A DNA stretch of 64,000 nucleotides from UBA1672 sp050633505 (GCA_050633505.1 JBOEGQ010000005.1:62001-126000), one strand, 5' to 3'. Counted from the first letter of the stretch, positions 54,777 to 64,000 are shown. Numbers and translations are program-made. Notes: a model not told the origin generated them from the letters alone.

Positions 54777-55976
54777 ATGCGCATTTTAATTGTTTTGTTA
54801 TTGTTTTTCGTGGCTGCATGTGATGAAGCACAAGAGGAAGTACAGCCTCAACCACAATCAGAGCAACTTCCTGTCCCGGAGGTTGAAAAGGAAACAGAAG
54901 AGAAGAAACCGGAACTGGTTTTAACCCCAACGACATTTGAGGTACTGCCACATTGGGGGCAGGATGATTTCAAAAGCTTTGTACCAGCCTTTATGCGCAG
55001 CTGTGTAAAAATTTCCTCAAGGCCTGCTGATGCGCCATTTGGTGTGTTAAAGCAGGCCGGCACATATGGTGATTGGCAAAAGCGTTGTAAGATATTTGAA
55101 ACAACAGATAAAGGTGATCTTCGTGCGTTCTTTGAGACATATTTTATGCCGTATCAAATAAGCGCAGATGAAGATCCGGTTGGCTTGTTTACCGGATATT
55201 ATGAGGCCTCTTTAAAAGGATCACGTACTGAAAAAGGGCAATATACGACGCCTTTGCATAAACGTCCTGATGATTTGGTTATGGTCCATCTGGGGCAGTT
55301 TCGTGATGATTTGAAAGGTGTGCGCATTGCAGGGCGTGTACGGGGCGGGGCGCTAAAACCGTATGAGAGCCGTGCAGAAATTGTGGCCGGAGATTGGCCA
55401 CATAACGATCAGGTTTTGCTTTGGGTTGATAGCCCGGTTGACGCATTTTTTGTCCAGATCCAAGGCTCTGGTTTGGTACAAATGGATGACGGTTCCACAA
55501 TGCGTATTGGCTATGCGGGGCAGAATGGCCATGTTTATTATGCGATTGGGCGTGAGCTGATCAAAATGGGGGTACTCACCAAGGAAACTGTTTCTATGCA
55601 GAGTATTCGGGCATGGCTTGAAAATAATCAGGATCAAGCAGATGATATTATGAATACGAATAAGTCATATGTTTTTTTCCGTGAGGTTAAAGGTAATGGG
55701 CCATTGGGTGCGCAAGGGGTTGCCTTAACCGCCGGACGGTCTTTGGCTGTGGATCGTACACTTATATCCTATGGTCTGCCTTTATGGGTGGATATTGAGC
55801 CGCCTGTGGCAGAGGCAAATTCTATTCGGCGGATGATGGTTGCACAAGATACCGGAGGCGCAATTACAGGGCCTGTGCGCGGGGACGTATTCTGGGGGTA
55901 TGGTGATCTGGCAGAAGAAATGGCGGGGCAAATGAAATCAAAGGGGCGCTATTGGGTTCTATTGCCTAAAAAATAG
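54777..55976 (+). CDS. mltA: Membrane-bound lytic murein transglycosylase A
   Basis: MltA cleaves peptidoglycan glycan strands to anhydro ends. A lipoprotein signal with lipobox VAAC (Cys15) is followed by an acidic Pro/Glu-rich linker and the MltA domain (GLFTGYYEASLKGS, VDAFFVQIQGSG). The C-terminal 3D domain ends with QDTGGAITGPVRGDVFWG, which carries the catalytic Asp region. The length of 399 residues fits. Confidence 0.93.
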   Translation: MRILIVLLLFFVAACDEAQEEVQPQPQSEQLPVPEVEKETEEKKPELVLTPTTFEVLPHWGQDDFKSFVPAFMRSCVKISSRPADAPFGVLKQAGTYGDWQKRCKIFETTDKGDLRAFFETYFMPYQISADEDPVGLFTGYYEASLKGSRTEKGQYTTPLHKRPDDLVMVHLGQFRDDLKGVRIAGRVRGGALKPYESRAEIVAGDWPHNDQVLLWVDSPVDAFFVQIQGSGLVQMDDGSTMRIGYAGQNGHVYYAIGRELIKMGVLTKETVSMQSIRAWLENNQDQADDIMNTNKSYVFFREVKGNGPLGAQGVALTAGRSLAVDRTLISYGLPLWVDIEPPVAEANSIRRMMVAQDTGGAITGPVRGDVFWGYGDLAEEMAGQMKSKGRYWVLLPKK

Positions 55977-55981
55977 TACGG

Positions 55982-56248
55982 TCAGTTATTATCGTAATGT
56001 TCCAGAACGCGTCGGGCAAATTGTGACAAGGCGTTTTCAGGATGTCCGATAATCATCTTTTCGGCATCTGTATCGATGATTTGTATACTGGATTGCGCGA
56101 ATTTTATTTTAAGAAGGTCTTGCGGCTTGGTAACTTTACACCCGACTGACTTAAAGGCCTGCGTAACTTGCCGGCCATTAAATTCGGTATACCCTTTTGC
56201 GATCTTACGCAAATTATCAACGTGTTGTTGATGTTGTCTGGAATGCAT
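55982..56248 (-). CDS. Small hypothetical protein
   Basis: An 88-residue soluble protein that I do not recognise. It is slightly basic, His/Gln-rich at the N-terminus, with no signal peptide or membrane segment. It lies 45 bases downstream of the aldo-keto reductase gene on the same strand and could be the last gene of that transcript. Confidence 0.5.
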   Translation of the reverse strand: MHSRQHQQHVDNLRKIAKGYTEFNGRQVTQAFKSVGCKVTKPQDLLKIKFAQSSIQIIDTDAEKMIIGHPENALSQFARRVLEHYDNN

Positions 56249-56292
56249 CAGTGTTACTCAGTTTTCTTGTCGTTTTAAAGATCTAAAATCCT

Positions 56293-57333
56293 CTAATATA
56301 CCATAGGGAATTTACGGTATGTGGCCGCAATGTCGTTTAGGCAATCTTGTGATAATGTCAGATCAACAGAAGCAATGTTTGTTTTTAGCTGCTCCATGCT
56401 TGTTGCGCCAATGATATTAGATGTCACAAATGGTTGTTGGTTTACAAAAGCCAATGCCATTTGGCAGACATCTAGATTATATTTTTGTGCAATCTTGATG
56501 TAGGATTCTACCGCGTCATTTCCTTCTTGTGTATCGCGCTGAAGGAACCTTGGATCAATATCCCATCGCGATCCCTTCGGGCGGGCACCATTTAAATACT
56601 TACCACTGAGCATTCCGCCGCCTAAAGGTGACCATGCAAGCAATCCGCATTCTTCGGCAACGGCAACTTCATGTAGATCTGTGTCAAATTGGCGGCATAA
56701 GAGACTGTACTCGTTTTGAATGGAGGCCATGCGCGGAAGGTTTTGTTCTTCAGACAGACGCAACCATTTCATTGTGCCCCAAGCACTTTCATTTGAAAGG
56801 CCTATATTGCGGATCTTCCCCGCTTTAACCTGCTCATCCAGAGTTTGTAGAACGTCCAGAAAATTGTCATTAACCTGGTTTGCGTCAAATTTAGGTGCAT
56901 ATTCCCAGTGCTGAGAGAAGTGGTACGATCCACGGTTTGGCCAATGGAGTTGGTAGAGATCAATGTAATCGCTTTGTAAGCGCTTTAACGATCCTTCTAG
57001 TGCTTCCAGTATATTCTTACGGTCTATTGTATAGTCGCCGCCGCGAATCCAAGGAAGGGCAGGACCGGCAATTTTAGATGCCAGAATGACTTTATCTCTG
57101 TTGCCTGTTTTGGCAAACCATGTGCCAATAATGGTCTCGGTTTTACCATATGTTTCGGGTGTCGGGGGTACCGCATACATTTCTGCGGTGTCAAAGAAAT
57201 TTATGCCCTTATCAATGGCATAATCCATTTGTTCGTGGCCTTCATCTTCGGTATTTTGCCGTCCCCAAGTCATTGTGCCCAGACAGATAAGACTGACGTC
57301 CAAATTTGTACGTCCTAGTTTTCTATATTCCAT
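56293..57333 (-). CDS. NADP(H)-dependent aldo-keto reductase (Tas-like)
   Basis: A 346-residue TIM-barrel oxidoreductase. Family residues are visible: FDTAEMY (Asp and catalytic Tyr), LASKIAG (Lys) and YQLHWPNRG (His), plus the C-terminal NIIGATSMEQLKTN. The Y-x-V-P-P-x-P-E-T-Y-G segment after the catalytic Tyr is typical of the Tas/YghZ-like subgroup. The substrate is unknown. It begins 8 bases after the end of the secretion-cluster gene, so it may be transcribed with it by read-through. Confidence 0.9.
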   Translation of the reverse strand: MEYRKLGRTNLDVSLICLGTMTWGRQNTEDEGHEQMDYAIDKGINFFDTAEMYAVPPTPETYGKTETIIGTWFAKTGNRDKVILASKIAGPALPWIRGGDYTIDRKNILEALEGSLKRLQSDYIDLYQLHWPNRGSYHFSQHWEYAPKFDANQVNDNFLDVLQTLDEQVKAGKIRNIGLSNESAWGTMKWLRLSEEQNLPRMASIQNEYSLLCRQFDTDLHEVAVAEECGLLAWSPLGGGMLSGKYLNGARPKGSRWDIDPRFLQRDTQEGNDAVESYIKIAQKYNLDVCQMALAFVNQQPFVTSNIIGATSMEQLKTNIASVDLTLSQDCLNDIAATYRKFPMVY

Positions 57334-57341
57334 ATTTCTCT

Positions 57342-57935
57342 CTAATATTCTTTTTTGTCGCTGATTTTGATGCGTCTGAAATTATCAGTTTTAAATCGTA
57401 AGCCACGTAAACTATCCGGTAGGCGACGTGGGTATTCCATAACGACCGGATTTGCATCAAAATAGGTTAATGCATGTGCCAGATGCTCTATCTTTTGGGG
57501 GTCCATATCAACCTTATGCAATTTTATTTTGAACAATTCCCACTTTTTGGTTTTCGGGTCTTGTTTAACATTACATGTAAAGGATTCCATGCGGTAGCCG
57601 CCAAAGCCATCAACATATGTATACCAAAGCAAAATACCACCATCTCTGTGCTTTTTTAGTTCACTGACATGAATTGTATGCGGATAAGGGACCGTTAACT
57701 CCAAAAAAGAACGGCAGATGCCGTATCTAGGCCCTGCTTCATACGGTTTAATGAATAGAAACCATATACCAAACGCAATTAATCCGACAAACGATAGAAT
57801 AGAATACTTCTTAATATTCTTTTTTCGTTGTTTTTTCTTTTTGTCTTTTAGCTTGTCAGAAAGGGAGGACTTTGGCTTTTCGTCCTCAATAATCGTTTGT
57901 TTTAATATTTCTGCTTCTTGCTGTTCTGCGCTCAT
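57342..57935 (-). CDS. Unknown membrane-anchored protein of the Dot/Icm cluster
   Basis: I do not recognise this 197-residue protein. The N-terminal ~45 residues are highly charged and Lys-rich (cytosolic), one membrane segment follows (about residues 46-66), and the C-terminal ~130 residues form a compact soluble domain with two Cys, probably periplasmic. It follows icmB after an 18-base gap and shares its direction, so it is a good candidate for an additional Dot/Icm component or a lineage-specific replacement for one. That is inferred from position only. Confidence 0.6.
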   Translation of the reverse strand: MSAEQQEAEILKQTIIEDEKPKSSLSDKLKDKKKKQRKKNIKKYSILSFVGLIAFGIWFLFIKPYEAGPRYGICRSFLELTVPYPHTIHVSELKKHRDGGILLWYTYVDGFGGYRMESFTCNVKQDPKTKKWELFKIKLHKVDMDPQKIEHLAHALTYFDANPVVMEYPRRLPDSLRGLRFKTDNFRRIKISDKKEY

Positions 57936-57953
57936 ACTCTATGAGTCCTGCAT

Positions 57954-60900
57954 TTAGGTTAATTTTAATTTAATACGTTTCTTATCTTCTGACTCTTGTG
58001 TTTCTTTACTCTCCGTAACAAGCTCATTCACGATGTCTTCGACAACGTTACTAATCATCGCACTTTTTGAATCACCACTATCACTATTAGAAAGGACACG
58101 GCGTCTGATTTCATTTCGTGCACTACCTCCGGGGAAGGAGGAGGCAAGCATCTGTCGTGCACGTGCGGCCCCTAATAATGCATAAAGGCGGTTTCTGATG
58201 GCAACGTCTTCTGCTGATGTTGAGAACGCCCAAAGCTCAATCGGGCCAAGCGTATTGTATATGTGTTGCTCATAGCGGCCAGAGGTCGAACCAATCACAA
58301 TCAAAGCCGGGGCGCCGATTGATTTTGGACCGGTTAGCTTGTAACGCATAACATGCTTTGCTGTATTGGATAGGCCAAAACGTTCAACAACGTTCTGAAC
58401 GGCTTTATCGGAAATTGCTGTTCCCAGAACCCAAATTCCTGTTGCCAAATCAACCATATCTTTATCAAAGTCATCAATTAACTGTGATGTCAAAACGATC
58501 TGCACACCGCGTTTACGTCCTTCTCGAACGTCTCGAATAATCTGCGCGCGGACAGAGGCCGATTTACTGGTTCTGTGGAATTCGTCAAAGTTTAGGCGTT
58601 TCGGTGTTTCACCAACATCTTGTAGAACCGTAGCATGGTAAGCACGGAACTTTTCAGGAATGTTTTGCAGGCTTTCTTCACTCATCCACCAAGAACGAAC
58701 AAGCGCATGACGCCCTAGCATATACATAATGGATGTTTGTCTGTCTGCTGCCTCGTCCCCTTGTGGCGCGACATCCATAAGGTCTAAAGAGCATAAACGT
58801 GTATCTGCAATTTCGAACTGCGTAACAGAGGACAAAACAGGGTATTCACGAATCGCAGACGTAATCATACGCTCAAAGGCTCCGATAACACTCTCGGCAC
58901 TTACCCCAACAGATGTTTCATCCAATAGTGAACGAATCTGTGGTTTACGTGAAGATGTAATCGCATCATTGAGTGTAGGAACAGCGTGACGTTGCGCTAA
59001 ATTGGCAAGCGTTGGCAGTTCCAGTTCAAACATTTTATCAACAACATCCCACCATAAAGGGTCTGAGGGTAAGTGAATGTTGTATTTTTGAAGGGCTGCA
59101 TCAATTTCCATTTCCAAACGGGGGAGATAGGGTCTTGGCTCTGCGTTGGCGGCATCATCGTCACGCCAGCGATACATTTCATCAACAACCATACCACAGA
59201 GTTGTTGCATACCATCATAAGGCTTGTCATAGCCTGGTGGTGTCGTCAGAAGAGTCAATAGTTCAACGAGGAAGCTGCGCTCATCAGGAAGTGGTGTCCG
59301 GCATCCGAGCTGCGTATCGAATGGATTAATCGCATATTGGTGTGCCATTTGAAGGCGGAAATACGCTGCTTCATGTTGGCGGCTAAGGGGTAGTGCCTCC
59401 TTAATAAGGGAAACCAGACCTGAAGATGAAGGGCCAATATCGATAACGGCAACATATGGCAGACGGCTTAATCCAGGCGTTAAACATGTACCACAGTTCA
59501 ATGTGTTTAACAAAACAGACTTACCACCACCTGGTTGTGCGAAAATTAAGTCGAACCAAGTTGTTGTAAGGGTTGTACCTGTCTGGTATGGCCAGATTTT
59601 CCCATCAGGTGTTCTGAAAATCATTGCACCGTCTTCAAACGGGCTGGATGGTCTTTGCCATGGTAAAAGCCTCATGATCTCAATCATTGGTGCAATACCT
59701 GATGGTGCAGTTCCCGCGCAGTGAATACCCATTGCGGAGGACATTACACAATCCAACGGATCACCGGAATGTTCACTAACCTGACAATACCCCCAACTTT
59801 CAAAGGATTGAAGGAGAACAGAAAGGCGATCAAGAATCTGATCTTTTTCGTCGATTTTGCACCATGTCGCAAATGAAATTCTGATTTTAACAACGGGCTC
59901 TTTCCGGGCGAGTGTCGTTAAACTTTCAAGAGAATACTTAATGGGTTTGTTACCCGCGTTTGTCGGCCCCATGAGAGTTGCAGCCATAGTACGGAAGGCA
60001 ACGGATGCTGCGCCTCCTCCCTCAATAAGAAACGAAATTCGGAATGGAATGTCTGCTTCAACCAAACGGTTTAGCAGAATCGGGAATGGTGTGGAATCCA
60101 TAGGCCCTAAGGTCATATCAGCACCAGCCCATAGGAGATTCCCGATTCTTACAACCGATTTCCCAAGCACTTTTGCGTCGGCAGCTGTAATTTGGTTGGG
60201 CAAGCTCGGCCAGAGAAGGTCAGACATATCCACTGTTGTTTGTGGTGCACGCGGTGGTATTGGGTCGCCAGGCAGGCATGGTCGCCATCCTTCATTTGCC
60301 CTGTCAGGGAATAAGTTGGACCGTACCGCGGTAATTGCATCATGAGATTCCATGATGTGGCACTCAATATTTAATTCAGAGAATGCGGTCATCATGGCCG
60401 ATATGAAACTTTTATGACGTGTTCTGATTGGCTCAAGTACGCCGTAAGGATATTGAGAGTTTGCTGCCGGAACCCATTCTTTCCCTTTTTCTTTGGCTTC
60501 TTCTGTACAACGCTTTATTTCATTCTGTGTTAAGCAAGATGGGCGTGTCCACAATACAAAATATTGTTCTTCATGGGTTAGAAATCTTTCAAGGTGGTTG
60601 ACTTTTTCCTGAAATAAATCTTCCAGATCCATTCCGATGTTTTGTGCAGTCTGGCGGCTGGGCTGTATTTTATCTTCAAGAGTTTGGCGTATGCGTGAAG
60701 GGTCTCTGACAAAGAAAACCTGCATCGCATGACCAACGCGGTCAAAACGCGCACCAATTTTAATATTCGCGGAATTGACAATATTCTCATATTCTTCATC
60801 TCCGATAATTTGTTTGCTTCCCTCAATCTTTACATAGGAAACAAGAGATCCGTCTGCAGACACCAGAGTTGTCTCATTCTCCATTGTTTCAAGACGGATA

Positions 60901-60965
60901 AAGGAGGATACTGACGTTCGTAACGCTTTTTGGAAAGGCGCTAACATTTTGTCCATTAATTTCAT
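57954..60965 (-). CDS. icmB: IcmB/DotO ATPase of the type IVB secretion system
   Basis: DotO/IcmB is the VirB4-like ATPase of Dot/Icm systems that powers assembly and transport at the inner membrane. The protein is 1003 residues, close to the Legionella length. Walker A is in FAQPGGGKSVLLN (around residue 475-490) and the Walker B region in LNFDEFHR; the C-terminal part continues as in VirB4/TraC ATPases. The neighbours icmJ and icmD, in the same order as in Legionella, support the assignment strongly. Confidence 0.9.
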   Translation of the reverse strand: MKLMDKMLAPFQKALRTSVSSFIRLETMENETTLVSADGSLVSYVKIEGSKQIIGDEEYENIVNSANIKIGARFDRVGHAMQVFFVRDPSRIRQTLEDKIQPSRQTAQNIGMDLEDLFQEKVNHLERFLTHEEQYFVLWTRPSCLTQNEIKRCTEEAKEKGKEWVPAANSQYPYGVLEPIRTRHKSFISAMMTAFSELNIECHIMESHDAITAVRSNLFPDRANEGWRPCLPGDPIPPRAPQTTVDMSDLLWPSLPNQITAADAKVLGKSVVRIGNLLWAGADMTLGPMDSTPFPILLNRLVEADIPFRISFLIEGGGAASVAFRTMAATLMGPTNAGNKPIKYSLESLTTLARKEPVVKIRISFATWCKIDEKDQILDRLSVLLQSFESWGYCQVSEHSGDPLDCVMSSAMGIHCAGTAPSGIAPMIEIMRLLPWQRPSSPFEDGAMIFRTPDGKIWPYQTGTTLTTTWFDLIFAQPGGGKSVLLNTLNCGTCLTPGLSRLPYVAVIDIGPSSSGLVSLIKEALPLSRQHEAAYFRLQMAHQYAINPFDTQLGCRTPLPDERSFLVELLTLLTTPPGYDKPYDGMQQLCGMVVDEMYRWRDDDAANAEPRPYLPRLEMEIDAALQKYNIHLPSDPLWWDVVDKMFELELPTLANLAQRHAVPTLNDAITSSRKPQIRSLLDETSVGVSAESVIGAFERMITSAIREYPVLSSVTQFEIADTRLCSLDLMDVAPQGDEAADRQTSIMYMLGRHALVRSWWMSEESLQNIPEKFRAYHATVLQDVGETPKRLNFDEFHRTSKSASVRAQIIRDVREGRKRGVQIVLTSQLIDDFDKDMVDLATGIWVLGTAISDKAVQNVVERFGLSNTAKHVMRYKLTGPKSIGAPALIVIGSTSGRYEQHIYNTLGPIELWAFSTSAEDVAIRNRLYALLGAARARQMLASSFPGGSARNEIRRRVLSNSDSGDSKSAMISNVVEDIVNELVTESKETQESEDKKRIKLKLT

Positions 60966-61098
60966 CGGCGATACGCTTTTTGCTTAATTTTTGTACAAGA
61001 ATTTAATACGTTACTACTAAATTAATATATTAGCGTCCTATAGTCCACCGTAGAAATATAGGAACAATCTTTATTTTTTATTATGGCAAAGCCATGTG

Positions 61099-61788
61099 TT
61101 ATGCGGCTTGCACCTGATGGTATATATCGAACCATTTTTGAGGCGTTTTACCACCAAATGGCCCATCTTTTGAGCGCCAGAATGCCAGAATCTGTGGGAA
61201 TTGATTAAACTCAAGATCGGCTTCTTTGATAATTCTTCTGTCCAGTGGGAATAGGCGTATTCCGTCAATTTTTTGTCCGCGATTACTGTAATGCGCTTCT
61301 GTTAGGTAATCTTTCAGGACTGTGGCCAAAATATATGGGTCATCGGTACCAATTCTGGTGCGTAAGGCGTCGCGCCGTTGCATTAGGCTGTCTAAAGACT
61401 TTCTCGCTGCATCTGCAATAGGGCCTTGGGAAATACGTGCAACGTAAATCGCGCGGGCAATATGATGAAGATCTGCCTGTTTAATTTCCGGTAACCAAAG
61501 CAAAACACCGGAGCGCATTATGTTAACTTGATCAAGATTAAAGCATTGGTGGCAGAAAATGCATACAGTTTTTAGATTGTCATCGGATTGATCTTCGGCA
61601 TTTCCGTTTATAAATAAAACTTCCTGATACTTCTTAGATTGGAAGCCACAACATTGACACGTGTTATCATCGCGCGTCATGATTTTTTGTTTTTTCTCTT
61701 TTGATAAGGCAGAAGCACCGGAGGAGCTTTTCCCCTGAGTGCTTGCGGACGTTCTGGAAAGACCAAGTGAAATTGGTAAATAACCCAT
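61099..61788 (-). CDS. icmJ: IcmJ/DotN, type IV coupling complex component
   Basis: DotN/IcmJ is part of the Dot/Icm coupling complex that receives effectors. The 229-residue protein has the HNH-like zinc site formed by C-x-C-C-G (around residue 38-42) and CIFCHQCF (around 75-82), as in the family, which has an HNH-like fold without nuclease activity. A Ser-rich N-terminal segment precedes it. It sits between icmD and icmB, the canonical place. Confidence 0.87.
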   Translation of the reverse strand: MGYLPISLGLSRTSASTQGKSSSGASALSKEKKQKIMTRDDNTCQCCGFQSKKYQEVLFINGNAEDQSDDNLKTVCIFCHQCFNLDQVNIMRSGVLLWLPEIKQADLHHIARAIYVARISQGPIADAARKSLDSLMQRRDALRTRIGTDDPYILATVLKDYLTEAHYSNRGQKIDGIRLFPLDRRIIKEADLEFNQFPQILAFWRSKDGPFGGKTPQKWFDIYHQVQAA

Positions 61789-61906
61789 AAATTATTTCCT
61801 TTTACAACACAATCAGTGTAAGGGCTTTTTCTTGGGTAATACAGCCCCTGACAGACTGTATATGGTATCAGATACACCTAAATATCGCTATGTTTTTTAA
61901 TAAAAA

Positions 61907-61929
61907 AAAGAGCAAGTAACTTGCTCTTT
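61907..61929 (-). terminator. Rho-independent terminator after icmD
   Basis: AAAGAGCAAG (61907-61916) pairs perfectly with CTTGCTCTTT (61920-61929) across a three-base loop. On the minus strand it is followed by T residues. It lies 40 bases beyond the icmD stop and would split icmD from icmJB, or attenuate the latter. Confidence 0.8.
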
Positions 61930-61968
61930 TTCCAAAACTTATTGTCATTATCAAGTGTAAAACTTGAA

Positions 61969-62376
61969 TTATGGCGCTACAGTACCGAATGAAACAGCAC
62001 TTAGACCAGCTGCAGATGCACCAGCACCAGAACCGATTGTCTCGTACATTGCTTCCATGATGATTGGAATAGCGAACAATGCACCACCAGCTGCCAAACG
62101 GATTGCGCCGTCTTTCAATGGTGTTTGAGTTGGGTTTTCAACGTGGTCTTTGATTTTCATGATACCAAGAACAGATAGAAGTACACCGAAAAGGTATGCA
62201 AGAGCAGAGACCAATGCAGGTAGTGTTGCAACTGACTGTGTGATATTAAAAGCGATAGAACCGAAGTTTTGACCTGTACCAGCTGCAGTAGCGTGTGCAG
62301 AAGTTGATGATAGCATCATTCCTGCTGTCATTGCCGCACCAAGTTTATAGTACGAAGTTTTGGTTTGTTTGAACAT
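61969..62376 (-). CDS. icmD: IcmD/DotP-like membrane protein
   Basis: A 135-residue protein with a signal peptide (about residues 1-30, ending SAHA) and two membrane segments. The signature between the helices, KIKDHVENPTQTPLKDG, matches the K-x-K-x-H-x-D-N-P-T-Q-x-P pattern of IcmD/DotP. Single-copy IcmD is an inner-membrane Dot/Icm component. A GAGGAG site precedes the ATG. The upstream gene encodes a protein with several copies of the same unit. Confidence 0.85.
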   Translation of the reverse strand: MFKQTKTSYYKLGAAMTAGMMLSSTSAHATAAGTGQNFGSIAFNITQSVATLPALVSALAYLFGVLLSVLGIMKIKDHVENPTQTPLKDGAIRLAAGGALFAIPIIMEAMYETIGSGAGASAAGLSAVSFGTVAP

Positions 62377-62469
62377 ATTGTTCCTCCTCTTACCAAATTG
62401 ATTGCTTACTTATAAAAGTATCGTAGCAGGTTTGTCACAATCTTGCCACATTTTTTTTTATGTATTTTT

Positions 62470-64000
62470 TTAGCTGAATGTAACACCAAATGCAGTAATG
62501 CCTAGAGTGGTCTGAACGGCATTTAATAATGGCCCGAGATTAACGGCAAGGGCACCACCAATGATGTGTGTCATACCGGCCATTGTTGAGGCTTGTTGAT
62601 TTCCTTCTGCCACATCACGCATGATGAAGATGCCGCGTACAAAACTGATCATTCCGATAATAATCATGAACTTCAGCACAGCAGAGACCACGTTATATGC
62701 GGCGTCTGTTTCCGCAGTTGTCATTCCACTTGTATATGTGAGTGATGCTGTTGTTGCAGTCTGTGACGTATCAAACAAGCTTTCCGATATTGCGGATAGG
62801 ATTGTTGTTGCCGAAATTAAAATACCACCAACCACAAATGTTGAGACAGTGCCCAATCCACCGGGGCCTTTCGGGCCGTCTTGTGCGGATTTAATAATGC
62901 GGGATGTTCCAACCATAATGAATATAAGGCCGGCAACAAAGCAGAAGAAATTTAGAACTACATGTGATGGTCCGATGATGTTTTGCATGAAACAGACCAT
63001 TGCCATATCAAGTGAGTTACCGGGGCCACATCCTAAAGTTTCTTGAAAGCCTGTGTTGATTGTTGCAGCACTGTGTATTGCAGATGGGGTGAGTGAAGAG
63101 CTGATTGCAAATGCGATAACAGGCATTGCAAAGAATGCACCACCGGCAATTAAGCGAGATACACCCTCCCAAAGAGATGTTTGAGCCGGGTTCGTCACGT
63201 GGTCGCGAATTTTAATAAGAGCCCATACACCTAAGATCAATCCAAGGACATAAGATATTCCGGCTAGTAAAGCGGGGAATACAGTCGCATTTTCCATGGC
63301 CAGACAGATTACGTCGCCAATGGTACTTGGTGTTCCTGTGTGCACAGTTCCGCAAGATACAAGGCCACCATCAACGGAAGAGGCATAGAAACCAAGGCCA
63401 CCATTCCCAAAGAAGTTAACAATTGTGGCATTAAGCCCAAGGCCGGAACCAGCCATTGTTACATACATGGCTTCAAAGACAACGGGTAAGCCGATTAATC
63501 CGCCGGCGATTAGGAGACGGATAACGGCATCTTTTAATGATGAACGGTTGGGATCATCAACATGATCCCTGATTTTGAACAATGCAGAGATAATCATTAA
63601 GATACCAAGCAAATAAGCAACAGCGGAAACCAGATCAGGAATACGCTCAGTGCTTGCAATCATATCCGCTAGCATGGTGTTAAACCCATTTTCTGCAACT
63701 GTATTTGTTCCAAATGCAAGAGAAAGTGAATCGGCAACAGCAAAAGGCCCTAGTGCAACGGTCGTACCACCGCCAGAAATAGTGTTATAAGCCGCCTCAA
63801 GGATGATAGGTAGGGCGAATAATGCGCCACCAATCGCAAAGCGAATGACTGGAACACGGATAGGAGTTTGAGATGGGTTAGTAACGTGTTCAAGCGTTTT
63901 TATAATTCCTAAAACCGCAAGTAACACACCAGACAAGTATGCAAGCGCAGCCATAAAGTAAGGTAAAGACGATGTGGATTCATGGATACTATCGGTAATA
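62470..64000 (-). CDS. Multi-unit IcmD/IcmC-like fusion protein (5' end outside the window)
   Basis: The frame is open from the window edge; the first in-frame ATG (63954) lies inside the first unit, so the true start is beyond 64000. Five units, each of two hydrophobic helices joined by a short polar loop, follow one another. Units 1-3 carry the IcmD loop (LEHVTNPSQTP, IRDHVDDPNRSS, IRDHVTNPAQTS). Unit 4 (SRIIKSAQDGPKGPG) and unit 5 (IFIMRDVAEGNQQ) resemble IcmC/DotE- or DotV-type halves. At least 510 residues and about ten membrane segments are present. Such a chain is longer than any single IcmC, IcmD or DotV protein and suggests a fusion of several Dot/Icm inner-membrane subunits. The family assignment is by motif. 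Confidence 0.75.
   Translation of the reverse strand, partial: ITDSIHESTSSLPYFMAALAYLSGVLLAVLGIIKTLEHVTNPSQTPIRVPVIRFAIGGALFALPIILEAAYNTISGGGTTVALGPFAVADSLSLAFGTNTVAENGFNTMLADMIASTERIPDLVSAVAYLLGILMIISALFKIRDHVDDPNRSSLKDAVIRLLIAGGLIGLPVVFEAMYVTMAGSGLGLNATIVNFFGNGGLGFYASSVDGGLVSCGTVHTGTPSTIGDVICLAMENATVFPALLAGISYVLGLILGVWALIKIRDHVTNPAQTSLWEGVSRLIAGGAFFAMPVIAFAISSSLTPSAIHSAATINTGFQETLGCGPGNSLDMAMVCFMQNIIGPSHVVLNFFCFVAGLIFIMVGTSRIIKSAQDGPKGPGGLGTVSTFVVGGILISATTILSAISESLFDTSQTATTASLTYTSGMTTAETDAAYNVVSAVLKFMIIIGMISFVRGIFIMRDVAEGNQQASTMAGMTHIIGGALAVNLGPLLNAVQTTLGITAFGVTFS

Overview
The window reads as an alphaproteobacterial chromosome of moderate GC content carrying an AT-richer genomic island at its left end. 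The lineage is inferred from gene order and family makeup, not from a marker search. The orders ndufA12-mlaD-DUF2155 facing ridA, aroQ-accB-accC followed by aat, and guaB near an rsmB-type methyltransferase are all typical of Alphaproteobacteria. A Dot/Icm (type IVB) secretion locus suggests a host-associated or bacteria-associated lifestyle. A Micavibrio-like, rhodospirillalean or holosporalean relative is possible, but I cannot settle this from the sequence alone.

Region 1 (1-15.1 kb) is a stack of mobile elements inserted at the 3' end of an initiator tRNA-fMet gene. Two 85-bp direct repeats, at 11221 and 15001, contain the tRNA 3' end and divide the stack into two modules. The left module carries a relaxase, a truncated SF1 helicase with a detached phospholipase-D fragment, a very large Avs-like STAND NTPase with a nuclease-like N-terminus, a richly structured non-coding segment and a four-helix membrane protein. 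The right module is compact. It holds a two-gene operon made of a TIR-like (DUF4062-type)/methyltransferase fusion and a SLOG domain fused to a SLATT-like four-helix membrane domain, followed by the wreck of a serine recombinase. The domain pairing recalls Thoeris (a TIR enzyme making a nucleotide signal and a SLOG effector sensing it), but with a membrane effector and a methyltransferase. This is my best candidate for an undescribed system.

Region 2 (15.1-35.7 kb) is mostly housekeeping: a TPP-riboswitch-controlled thiOSGF operon, an EAL-domain protein, a 2507-residue RTX protein with a type I secretion C-terminus, radA, yaaA, an rsmB-type methyltransferase, two small transporters, a histidine-rich secreted protein, guaB and two unknown paralogous genes.

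Region 3 (35.7-57.3 kb) is core chromosome: rlmE, a BepA-like M48 protease with TPRs, two DsbA-like proteins, aroQ, accBC, an FMN reductase, aat, DUF2155, mlaD, ndufA12, ridA, a receiver domain fused to a deaminase fold that has lost its zinc cysteines, a prepilin-like protein, clpA, two tandem paralogues of a possibly DUF6782 type, a preQ1-riboswitch-controlled queCDEF operon, mltA and an aldo-keto reductase.

Region 4 (57.3-64 kb) is part of a Dot/Icm locus on the minus strand: a giant fusion of IcmD/IcmC-like units (running off the window), icmD, icmJ (dotN), icmB (dotO) and an unknown membrane-anchored protein. The order icmD-icmJ-icmB matches that known from Legionella. The multi-unit fusion is unusual.
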